NCBI GenBank assembly: GCA_002254285.1
Contig: NIUZ01000138.1
Coordinates: 1 to 6,030 of the forward strand
Reading direction: 5' to 3'
Length of the DNA stretch: 6,030 nucleotides
Origin: Bacteroidetes bacterium 4572_112
Lineage (GTDB): Bacteria; Bacteroidota; Bacteroidia; Bacteroidales; UBA1556
How positions within the stretch are numbered: position 1 is the stretch's first letter; the number at the start of each line of letters is the position of its first letter. Below the pieces are notes generated by a model. It did not search any database and was not told where the DNA came from. It worked only from the letters and a program-made list of their open reading frames with translations. The translations under genes were made by a program, and so were the position numbers. Of this stretch, positions 1-6,030 are shown piece after piece.

Positions 1-739
1 TCATATAATCATTTGTAATTTCTTCTTCTTTATAACTTTTAGGAATATTGATTATTAAATCTAATTCACCCGATTTAATTAAGGACATTGCATTTGGGCT
101 TTTCGTCTTTTCCTTTCCTCTATAATAGACATATTTCACTTCCATATTATATTTCTCAATAAATTGTGCCGTACCATAGGAAGCATATAATTTAATCCCA
201 GCTTTATAAAACATTTGTATAGTTTCTAACAATTCAATTTTAGAGACTTCGTTTCCTGCAGAAATTAATACTTTTTTAATTGGGAAGTGATAGCCTACCG
301 ATATTAAGGATTTAATAAATGCCTGATTAAAACTCCAACCGAAGCAAGCAACCTCACCAGTTGATGCCATTTCGACACCAGTTGTAGGGTCTGCACCTTC
401 CAAGCGTGTAAACGAAAATTGAGGTGCTTTTACTGCCACATACTCTTTGTCAAACATCGATACTTTAGGTACTATGGGTGTTTCTCCCACAATAATTTGA
501 GTTGCAATATCAATGAAATTAACGTCAAATGTTTTGGAAACAAACGGTAAGCTCCGAGCAGCTCTCAAGTTACACTCGATTACTTTTACTTTATTATCTT
601 TAGCAATATACTGAATATTAAAAGGACCATTGATATTTAACTCTTTGGCTATTTTTTTTGAGGCATTTCTAATTTGCCTTATGGTTTCAAGATATGTTCT
701 TTGTGGTGGAAAGACCAAAGTTGCATCACCAGAGTGAAC
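1..739 (-). pseudogene. carB: carB 3' part in shifted frame: end of second ATP-grasp domain and start of allosteric MGS-like domain
   Basis: Translating the minus strand from 739 gives 246 codons with no stop up to the window edge. The translation starts VHSGDATLVFPPQRTYLETI, the conserved ATP-grasp segment of the second CarB synthetase half. It continues with the metal/ATP-binding segment ECNLRAARSLPFVSK and then STGEVACFGWSF. From about position 290 a methylglyoxal-synthase-like domain begins (KKVLISAG, then YASYGTAQFI), which in CarB proteins binds allosteric effectors. The final visible residues, about NIPKSYKEEEITNDYM, fall in that domain; by family length about 50 codons remain outside the window. 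The piece has no start codon of its own near 739. It is plainly the continuation of the carB frame that ends at 679, displaced by a frame change and a loss of about 58 codons. As shown it is not independently translatable. A sequencing or assembly fault is a real alternative to a true pseudogene. Confidence 0.88.
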
Positions 740-2880
740 GCTACTGACATTGCCGCGCCACTAAGAACATACGAAGGTCTAATCAAAACAGGATACTCCA
801 CATCCTTGGCAAAAATCAAAGCGTCTTCTTTTGTAGAAAGTTCTTTCCATTCAGGTTGTTCAATGCCAATTTTATCTAATAAATCAGAGAATTTACTTCT
901 ATCTTCTGCTCGGTCAATATTTTCAACACCAGTACCTAAAATATTCATATTATTTTTTGCTAGTGCTAATGATAAGTTATTCGGAACTTGCCCACCCATC
1001 GCGACAATGATACCTTTCGGATTTATTTTCCCATATATTTCGCGTATTGTTTCCAGAGTTAATTCTTCAAAAAATAAAGCATCATACATGTCATAATCTG
1101 TTGATACTGTTTCTGGGTTACAGTTTATCATGACAGTTTTACGATCCATGTTTTTTAATGTCTTTGCTGCATTTACACAGCACCAGTCAAATTCGACTGA
1201 ACTACCGATTCTATATGGTCCCGAACCAAGAATAATAGTACTATCATATAAATCAGCAAAAATAATATCATCTATTGCAGCATTATAAGTTAGATATAAA
1301 TAGTTGGTTTGTGCTGGGAACTCGGCAGCTAAGGTATCTATTTGCAATACTTTGGGGTTAATATTATTTGCTTTTCTAATACTGAAAATTTGTGAAGGAT
1401 CAATGTTTGTAATTTTGCCTATTTGGTCATCAGAGAATCCATATTGTTTTGCAAGTAATATCATATCTGGCGATATATCTTGAGCAATCTTTGATAGTTT
1501 ACTCTGTATCTCTACAATATTTTGAATTTTATACAAAAACCATTTGTTAATATAAGTCAAAGTATGTATATAGTCAATAGAATAACCCCCTTTTAGTGCT
1601 TGAGCAATAGCAAAAACCCTGTTTTCATTCGGTTTTAAAAGAGAATCATCTAAATCATTAAACCTAATATTCTTATTAGCAACTAATCCCCCAACACCTA
1701 TTTCCAACATGCGTAATGCTTTTTGTAATGCTTCTTCAAATTTTCGACCGATAGCCATTACTTCACCCACAGATTTCATCGAAGAGCCTAAAGTAGTAGA
1801 AACTCTATTAAATTTTTTCAAATCCCAACGAGGTATTTTCACAACACAATAATCCATTGCTGGTTCAAAAAAGGCACTAGTAGTCTTAGTTATTGTGTTT
1901 TGTATTTCATAGAGACCGTATCCCAGTGCAAGCTTAGCAGCTACATGAGCAAGTGGGTATCCTGTCGCCTTAGACGCTAGTGCAGAGCTACGAGACAACC
2001 GTGCATTTACTTCTATCACACGGTAATCATCATCTGAGGAACTAAAGGCATATTGGATATTACATTCTCCCACCACACCTAAATGCCTAATAACTTTTAG
2101 AGCCACTGCCCTTAATTTATGGTATTCATCATTGCTCAATGTCTGACTAGGGGCAACAACTATGCTTTCGCCAGTGTGTACTCCCATAGGGTCAAAGTTT
2201 TCCATATTACAAACAGCGATACAATTATCATATTTATCTCTAACCACTTCATATTCAATTTCTTTCCAGCCTTCAAGGTATTCCTCAATTAATATTTGAT
2301 TAGTATGAGCGAAAGATTTTTCACATAACTCAACTAATTCATTTTTATTTCGGCAAATACCTGAACCTAATCCACCAAGAGCATAAGCAATTCTAATTAA
2401 AACAGGGTAAGCAATTTTTTCTGCAAATTTTATTGCGTCGTCTATATTTGATACAGCTTTACTATTTGCATATTTTATATTGATTTCAGCAAGCTTTTCT
2501 GTAAATTTATCTCTATCTTCAGTATTAATAATTGTTTCTACAGGTGTTCCCAATACTTTTACATTATATTTTTTTAATACTCCAGCGGCATCTAATGCCA
2601 AACCGCAATTCAATGCAGTCTGTCCACCAAAACTAAGTAAAATCCCATCTGGCTTTTCATTGGCTATAACTCTTTCAACAAACTCTGGGTTTACAGGTAA
2701 AAAAAAGACCTTGTCAGCAAGGTCTTTTGAAGTTTGAATAGTCGCGATATTTGGATTGATGAGAATAGTTTCAATTCCTTCTTCCTTAATAGCTTTAATA
2801 GCTTGGCTTCCGGAATAATCAAATTCTCCCGCTTCACCAATTTTTAAAGCACCGCTACCTAAGATTAATATTTTTTTCAT
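679..2880 (-). CDS. carB: Carbamoyl-phosphate synthase large subunit, truncated by internal deletion and frameshift
   Basis: CarB makes carbamoyl phosphate from bicarbonate, two ATP and ammonia channelled from CarA, for pyrimidine and arginine synthesis. The first 713 residues are normal for the family. The N-terminal half starts ILGSGALKIGEAGEFDYSGS; its ATP-grasp domain holds ALGGLGSG (167-174), MGVHTGES (232-239) and EVNARLSRSSA (290-300). A linker or oligomerisation region spans roughly 400-540. The second half restarts with ILGSGPYRIG (550-559) and reaches RPSYVLSGAAMSV (701-713). The last 20 residues (714-733) match nothing in CarB, because they are out-of-frame reading across a deletion junction near 740-742. 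Full-length CarB is about 1,050-1,080 residues, so this 733-residue product would lack most of the second ATP-grasp domain and the allosteric domain and should not make carbamoyl phosphate. The ATG lies 2 bases after the carA stop, so the pair is co-transcribed and probably translationally coupled. The family resemblance, recalled rather than searched, is to Bacteroidota CarB. Confidence 0.93.
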   Translation of the reverse strand: MKKILILGSGALKIGEAGEFDYSGSQAIKAIKEEGIETILINPNIATIQTSKDLADKVFFLPVNPEFVERVIANEKPDGILLSFGGQTALNCGLALDAAGVLKKYNVKVLGTPVETIINTEDRDKFTEKLAEINIKYANSKAVSNIDDAIKFAEKIAYPVLIRIAYALGGLGSGICRNKNELVELCEKSFAHTNQILIEEYLEGWKEIEYEVVRDKYDNCIAVCNMENFDPMGVHTGESIVVAPSQTLSNDEYHKLRAVALKVIRHLGVVGECNIQYAFSSSDDDYRVIEVNARLSRSSALASKATGYPLAHVAAKLALGYGLYEIQNTITKTTSAFFEPAMDYCVVKIPRWDLKKFNRVSTTLGSSMKSVGEVMAIGRKFEEALQKALRMLEIGVGGLVANKNIRFNDLDDSLLKPNENRVFAIAQALKGGYSIDYIHTLTYINKWFLYKIQNIVEIQSKLSKIAQDISPDMILLAKQYGFSDDQIGKITNIDPSQIFSIRKANNINPKVLQIDTLAAEFPAQTNYLYLTYNAAIDDIIFADLYDSTIILGSGPYRIGSSVEFDWCCVNAAKTLKNMDRKTVMINCNPETVSTDYDMYDALFFEELTLETIREIYGKINPKGIIVAMGGQVPNNLSLALAKNNMNILGTGVENIDRAEDRSKFSDLLDKIGIEQPEWKELSTKEDALIFAKDVEYPVLIRPSYVLSGAAMSVAFTLVMQLWSFHHKEHILKP
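2699..2728 (-). terminator. Terminator-like hairpin with U8 tract inside carB
   Basis: Read on the minus strand, this has an 11-bp perfect stem (AAAAGACCTTG paired with CAAGGTCTTTT), a 4-base loop (CTGA) and eight consecutive T (2706-2699), four of which belong to the stem. It lies in codons about 51-61 of carB, coding for SKDLADKVFF. The shape is that of an intrinsic terminator in the sense direction of the gene. Whether it works is unknown: translating ribosomes would normally mask it, and the repeat may simply follow from the encoded residues. Confidence 0.4.
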
Positions 2881-2882
2881 TA

Positions 2883-3983
2883 TTATGACCTTGTTAATTT
2901 TGAAATTTTATTGATTGCATTAATAAATTCGTCGAAAATAAATGTTGTATCTACGGGACCTGGCTTTGCTTCTGGGTGAAATTGTACACTTAGTATATCT
3001 TTAGATTTATGACGAAACCCTTCGTTAGTATTATCATTCAGATTCTTAAACCATGTACTCCATCCCTCGCACAAATTCTCATCATTTACTGCAAAACCAT
3101 GATTTTGGGAAGTTATATAGCATTTATTGCTCTGTCCTTCCATTACGGGCTGGTTTTGCCCTCTATGCCCATACGGCATTTTATATGTCGTTGCTCCTGC
3201 TGCAATAGATAAAATTTGATGACCGAGACAGATACCTAAAATTGGCTTTTCTGTTTTGATTAGCTCTTTTGCTTTTTCAATAAGTGAAGTATAGACTTCA
3301 GGGTTCCCAGGACCATTTGAAAATAATACCGCATCAAAATCAACCTTGTTAAAATCAAAATCCCAAGGCACGCGGGTTACTTTAACACCTCTATCTAATA
3401 AATTTGTAATTATGCTGTTTTTACAGCCACAATCATACAACAGTACATTCTTGCCTTCTTGCCCAAATGTTTTTATTTCCTTATGACTCACCTGCTGAAC
3501 AAGATTGTCAGTATTAGGATCATAAAATTCTAAATCATTGTCATCAACAATAATTTTACCAAGCATAGTACCGTTTTCACGTAAAGTTTTCGTCAGCATC
3601 CTTGTATCAATATCATAAAGTCCAGGGACTTTATTCGCATAGAGCCAAGAAGAGAGAGATTCGATACCTGTTGAATGGCTATATTCAACAGAATAATCTG
3701 AAATAATAATACCATGTAGGTGAATTTTATCAGATTCTAACAGAGTTTCTCGAGGGTCGCTTTTAGAAACGGGAACGCCATAATTTCCAACTAATGGATA
3801 TGTAATGCATTGGATTTGACCTTTATAAGATGGGTCTGAGATAGTTTCTGGATAACCGGTCATGCCAGTATTAAAGACGACTTCTCCAGATGAAGAATGG
3901 GGGTAACCTATTAACTTTCCTTCAAAAGACTGCATGTTTTCTAAAACAAGTCTTGCTTTTTTTGTATTACCATATAAGTTCAT
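2883..3983 (-). CDS. carA: Carbamoyl-phosphate synthase small subunit (glutaminase)
   Basis: CarA hydrolyses glutamine and passes ammonia to CarB in the cytoplasmic carbamoyl-phosphate synthetase complex. At 366 residues it is of normal length and looks intact. The N-terminal small-chain domain covers about residues 8-150 (GEVVFNTGMTGYPE at 33-46, YPLVGNYGVP at 62-71). A class I glutamine amidotransferase domain covers about 178-360, with the oxyanion-strand motif SNGPGNP (222-228), the nucleophile-elbow Cys252 in GICLGHQ, and His336 and Glu338 in FHPEAKPGP completing the triad. QNHGFAV (293-299) is also conserved. The Cys-to-His spacing of 84 equals that of the E. coli enzyme (Cys269, His353). 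The start is supported because the family's first strand (here ARLVLEN) needs the residues before the next Met at position 17. carB begins two bases after the stop. A promoter candidate lies about 35-70 bases upstream. Glutaminase activity should be intact even though the partner subunit here is broken. Confidence 0.97.
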   Translation of the reverse strand: MNLYGNTKKARLVLENMQSFEGKLIGYPHSSSGEVVFNTGMTGYPETISDPSYKGQIQCITYPLVGNYGVPVSKSDPRETLLESDKIHLHGIIISDYSVEYSHSTGIESLSSWLYANKVPGLYDIDTRMLTKTLRENGTMLGKIIVDDNDLEFYDPNTDNLVQQVSHKEIKTFGQEGKNVLLYDCGCKNSIITNLLDRGVKVTRVPWDFDFNKVDFDAVLFSNGPGNPEVYTSLIEKAKELIKTEKPILGICLGHQILSIAAGATTYKMPYGHRGQNQPVMEGQSNKCYITSQNHGFAVNDENLCEGWSTWFKNLNDNTNEGFRHKSKDILSVQFHPEAKPGPVDTTFIFDEFINAINKISKLTRS

Positions 3984-4018
3984 ATTTCAACCATATTATT
4001 CTGTAAACACAAATTATG

Positions 4019-4052
4019 CAAAAATACGACTTTTTGGGGAGATAGGAGCAAA
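4019..4052 (-). promoter_or_regulatory. Candidate Bacteroidota-type promoter for carAB
   Basis: On the minus strand, TATTTTTG (4026-4019) matches the Bacteroidota -7 consensus TAnnTTTG exactly. A TTTG (4052-4049) sits 22 bases upstream as a -33 element, near the upper end of the spacing usual in this group. The transcript would start around 4010-4015, leaving a leader of about 30 bases before the carA ATG at 3983. In DNA this AT-rich, such matches also arise by chance, so this is a prediction from motif and position only. Confidence 0.4.
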
Positions 4053-4101
4053 GTATTTTTTTAATAGCAAATATTTATTTAAGTAGTTATAATTAAAATA
4101 C

Positions 4102-4129
4102 TTTAGGGTGGAAAGTGTCCGCCCCTAAA
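4102..4129. repeat. Imperfect inverted repeat upstream of carA
   Basis: TTTAGGG (4102-4108) pairs with CCCTAAA (4123-4129). The stem continues as TGG with CCG across a single bulged C (4122), leaving a 7-base loop (4112-4118). The plus-strand version folds better because it has a T-G wobble where the minus strand has a mismatch. No T-run follows on either strand, so it is not an intrinsic terminator. It lies between the methyltransferase terminator and the carAB promoter candidate, about 50 bases upstream of the -33 element. It could be an operator, a remnant of a repeat element, or part of the 3' end processing region. Function unknown. Confidence 0.35.
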
Positions 4130-4132
4130 TAC

Positions 4133-4177
4133 AAAAAAAGCACGAAGCATCAATTTGCTCCGTGCTTATTTTTTTTT
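4133..4177 (-). terminator. Intrinsic terminator after the methyltransferase gene (possibly bidirectional)
   Basis: On the minus strand, a 12-bp stem (AAGCACGGAGCA with TGCTTCGTGCTT, one G-U wobble) closes a 6-base loop at 4150-4155 and is followed by a run of seven T (4139-4133, two of them in the stem). It begins 22 bases after the methyltransferase stop codon, as expected for the end of that transcription unit. On the plus strand the wobble becomes an A-C mismatch, but nine T follow (4169-4177), so it may also stop transcription from the other side. It separates the lyase/methyltransferase unit from carAB. Confidence 0.85.
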
Positions 4178-4189
4178 CCAAATTTTCCA

Positions 4190-4999
4190 TTACACAGAAA
4201 TCACATAATAACTTGTGGTAGTAAAGAAATCTCTGAAATATGGAATTGCTGCTATTAAAGCAAATTGCTCCCTTAGCTTCAACTTGAATTTTACTTCATA
4301 GTTTGGATTAATTAAATAGTATATTCTTTTGTCTATCTTATAATCATTTTTCTTCAAAATCCGTTCAAACCTCTCTATCGTAAGCCCCGTTTCTTTTACT
4401 TCTAGCATGGCATCAATCATATACTGCTCTTCACCAGCTATTTTCAATAACAATTTGAATAGCGGTTTTGGTAGAATATGAAAGTATGGGAGCTTTGATA
4501 AAACCCTGCTTTTACATGCTTGTTGATGTCCTCCAAATGGATTCATCCATGGAGGAAAAGCGAGGAAAAACTTGCTGCTTGGTTTGAGGAAGTTTTTTAC
4601 AAACTTCATGAATCTTTCTTGATTATGGATATGCTCAATTACGTCTCTCATTATTATAATATCGAACTTTTCAAAATCTGTGATATCATATATATCTTGA
4701 GCTATGAATTCAATATTATCTTTATATTCATGCTCCTCGTAGAAATTTTTTGCGTTTTCAATTTTCAGTTCGGATAAATCAATGCCAACAACTCTTTTGA
4801 ATCCCATATCCACAAATGGCTTAAGGTTACCACCTTCACCACAACCGATTTCTAAAATGGAAGTATTGGTATCAATTTTCATTGTATCTTCAATAAATGG
4901 AATTACGTATTTTTTAGTAGTATAATCCTGCTCATCAAAATATAATTTGCGATTTGTATGTCGCTCCTGCATAAAAAACTCTTTATTAACCCAAAACAT
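4190..4999 (-). CDS. Class I SAM-dependent methyltransferase, substrate unknown
   Basis: This 269-residue protein has a Rossmann-fold methyltransferase core. Motif I is ILEIGCGEGGN (48-58), which binds S-adenosylmethionine. The acidic residue after strand 2 is D74 in VGIDLS, D102 lies in AQDI, and the post-core strand reads DIIIMRDVIEHI (113-124). A segment FPPWMNPFGGHQQ follows at 148-160. The C-terminal third is basic, with no clear membrane segment or signal peptide, so it is probably cytoplasmic. The fold places it with UbiG-like or Methyltransf_11/23-type proteins, but nothing here fixes the acceptor. The start at 4999 is uncertain: Met10 (codon at 4972) has an AAAGAG stretch just upstream and begins the conserved-looking part. 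The gene follows the HMG-CoA lyase-like gene after 92 bases on the same strand and ends at a strong terminator, so the two may share a transcript; no convincing promoter is visible between them. Confidence 0.9.
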   Translation of the reverse strand: MFWVNKEFFMQERHTNRKLYFDEQDYTTKKYVIPFIEDTMKIDTNTSILEIGCGEGGNLKPFVDMGFKRVVGIDLSELKIENAKNFYEEHEYKDNIEFIAQDIYDITDFEKFDIIIMRDVIEHIHNQERFMKFVKNFLKPSSKFFLAFPPWMNPFGGHQQACKSRVLSKLPYFHILPKPLFKLLLKIAGEEQYMIDAMLEVKETGLTIERFERILKKNDYKIDKRIYYLINPNYEVKFKLKLREQFALIAAIPYFRDFFTTTSYYVISV

Positions 5000-5091
5000 T
5001 CATTAGTCATAACCAAACCACTATTACGAATAAATCGTAGATATATTACAAAATCATCTAATTAATTAACCTAACCATAAAGCACAAATCT

Positions 5092-5976
5092 CTATTTAGT
5101 TTTATAAATATAACCTTCTAAAGTTTTATCAAAGAATTTTTCAGCCTCTTTTGTTACTTCGATTATTTTTGAATTATCAATAGATATAATCTCATTTTCT
5201 CTATTCAATGAATAAATTAAATCTTCTGTGCAGACATTACCAGCAGCAACTTTTGTGAATGGGCAGCCACCAAGTCCAGCAAATGCAGTTTCAATATATT
5301 CAGCACCAGCTTCAATAGCATAATAGCAATTTGTAATGCCTAAGCCATAGGTATTATGGAAATGTACAGTGATTGCAGTATCGCTATAATATTTTTTGAT
5401 TGCTCCAATGAGTCTTGTTACTTGCTCAGGATAAGCATGCCCAGCAGTATCAGCAAGACTGATATTTTTAATACCATTATCTATATATTTTTTTGCTATA
5501 TTGATAACTTTGACTTCATCAATTTTTCCTTCAAAACCGCAACCAAAGGCAGATTGAATTGAGCACTGAACTTTTTTCCCATCATTGATAGCAAGCTTCG
5601 CAGATTCAATAATCATATTTAGAGCATCTTCTGTAGATTTGCCAGTATTTTTCTGGCTATGGGTTTCACTTGCAGAAACACCGAAGCAAATCATATCGCA
5701 ACCACAAGCCAAAGCTCGTTCATATCCTTTAGAATTTAGTACCAAACTAGATAAGATGGTCTCCCCTGCTTTCCCGGCAAAGTATTCGAAAAGTTTATCT
5801 GTATCCGCCATTTGAGGCATACGTTTCGGATGTACAAAAGAGCCAATTTGTAGAATATCTACTTCAGCTTCTATTAATTTCTCAATCCATTTTACTTTTA
5901 TATCAAACGGAACAACCTTTTCTTCATTTTGAAGTCCGTCTCTCATACCGACTTCGTGGATTTTTATATTTTTCAT
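5092..5976 (-). CDS. HMG-CoA lyase family protein (DRE-TIM metallolyase)
   Basis: Hydroxymethylglutaryl-CoA lyase splits HMG-CoA into acetyl-CoA and acetoacetate in leucine breakdown. The 294-residue protein is a full-length single TIM barrel. The DRE-TIM signature is GMRDGLQNE (10-18), with metal-ligand candidate Asp13. Then come SFVHPKRMPQMAD (46-58), SASETHSQKN (101-110), SLADTAG (173-179, Asp176), the metal-binding HFHNTYG (205-211, His205 and His207), and the lyase signature loop GLGGCPF (234-240) with Cys238 and, further on, Asn247. These sit at a nearly constant offset from human HMGCL Asp42, Asp204, His233, His235, Cys266 and Asn275. One difference stands out: the position of human Glu72 is Gln43 here, so the true substrate could differ and I withhold the symbol mvaB. 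No methylcrotonyl-CoA carboxylase genes are visible in the window. The start lies 4 bases after the stop of an apparent upstream gene, suggesting an operon; the methyltransferase gene follows downstream. Confidence 0.92.
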   Translation of the reverse strand: MKNIKIHEVGMRDGLQNEEKVVPFDIKVKWIEKLIEAEVDILQIGSFVHPKRMPQMADTDKLFEYFAGKAGETILSSLVLNSKGYERALACGCDMICFGVSASETHSQKNTGKSTEDALNMIIESAKLAINDGKKVQCSIQSAFGCGFEGKIDEVKVINIAKKYIDNGIKNISLADTAGHAYPEQVTRLIGAIKKYYSDTAITVHFHNTYGLGITNCYYAIEAGAEYIETAFAGLGGCPFTKVAAGNVCTEDLIYSLNRENEIISIDNSKIIEVTKEAEKFFDKTLEGYIYKTK

Positions 5977-5980
5977 ATTC

Positions 5981-6030
5981 TTAATCTACTAATTTAATTG
6001 GTACTATATGGGTATTATCTACGGATAGAA
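5981..6030 (-). CDS. Possible C-terminal end of an upstream gene, unidentified
   Basis: One minus-strand frame is open from the window edge and ends at a TAA at 5983-5981, giving about 15 residues (LSVDNTHIVPIKLVD). The other two frames hit stops close to the edge. The TAA lies 4 bases before the lyase ATG, the spacing expected of neighbouring genes in an operon, and it leaves no room for a lyase promoter in the gap. Fifteen codons are too few to identify the protein, and an open stretch this short can occur by chance. Confidence 0.4.
   Translation of the reverse strand, partial: LSVDNTHIVPIKLVD

Noticed and set aside
674..1096. Plus-strand open frame of 140 codons opposite carB
   Set aside because: It lies antisense to conserved carB coding sequence, resembles no family, and only exists as a mirror of the real frame.
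1..2880. carB as a natural two-gene split synthetase, as known in some archaea
   Set aside because: Known splits fall between the two synthetase halves. Here the break is inside the second ATP-grasp domain, about 58 codons are lost, and the downstream piece has no start codon.
3980..3994. Four-codon upstream frame (MVEI) whose TGA overlaps the carA ATG
   Set aside because: Tiny frames like this arise often by chance in AT-rich leaders, and its peptide contains no arginine or other codons suggesting attenuation.
4520..4777. Plus-strand open frame of 85 codons opposite the methyltransferase
   Set aside because: It is antisense to the conserved SAM-binding core; the hydrophobic look comes from AT-rich reverse-complement codons. 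The other short plus-strand frames (2480-2737, 3009-3212, 5356-5562, 5585-5815) were rejected for the same reason.
5025..5039. Short inverted repeat TACGA/TCGTA upstream of the methyltransferase gene
   Set aside because: Five base pairs around a 5-base loop is within chance expectation, and there is no T-run or other context.
5000..5091. Possible promoter for the methyltransferase in the 92-base gap after the lyase gene
   Set aside because: Several TTTG strings occur, but none forms TAnnTTTG with a properly spaced upstream element.

Overview
The window looks like a stretch of a Bacteroidota (Bacteroidetes-group) chromosome. It is AT-rich, and every supportable gene lies on the minus strand. 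Its CarA and CarB resemble, as far as I can recall those families, the Bacteroides type. The clearest promoter candidate follows the Bacteroidota pattern (TTTG, then TAnnTTTG) rather than a sigma70 pattern, and no strong Shine-Dalgarno sequences are visible. Genus cannot be decided from this window.

Reading in the direction of transcription (right to left): at 6030-5981 there is what looks like the last 15 codons of an unidentified gene. Four bases later a DRE-TIM metallolyase of the HMG-CoA lyase family begins (5976-5092). After a 92-base gap comes a class I SAM-dependent methyltransferase of unknown substrate (4999-4190). A strong intrinsic terminator (4133-4177) closes that unit. A 206-base intergenic region holds the terminator, an imperfect inverted repeat (4102-4129) and a promoter candidate (4019-4052). 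Then follow carA (3983-2883) and, two bases after its stop, carB (2880 to beyond the left edge). CarA and CarB are the glutaminase and synthetase subunits of carbamoyl-phosphate synthetase, which supplies pyrimidine and arginine synthesis.

The most notable observation is that carB is broken. Its frame runs normally from 2880 to about 742, through SGAAMSV at the start of the second ATP-grasp domain. It then jumps, with a frame change, to a segment starting VHSGDATLVF at 739. In the paralogous first half of the same protein these two landmarks are 58 residues apart; here only 2 bases separate them. About 172 bases are therefore missing, and the total is not a multiple of three. The rest of the gene, including the start of the allosteric domain, continues in the other frame to the window edge without a stop. 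This is either a real loss-of-function deletion or an assembly error; the sequence alone cannot tell which.

Two further points deserve attention: a textbook-shaped intrinsic terminator (11-bp stem, U8) inside the carB coding sequence, and a Gln in the HMG-CoA lyase relative where the characterised human enzyme has a catalytically important Glu. I found no convincing new multi-gene system; apart from these oddities the region is housekeeping metabolism.
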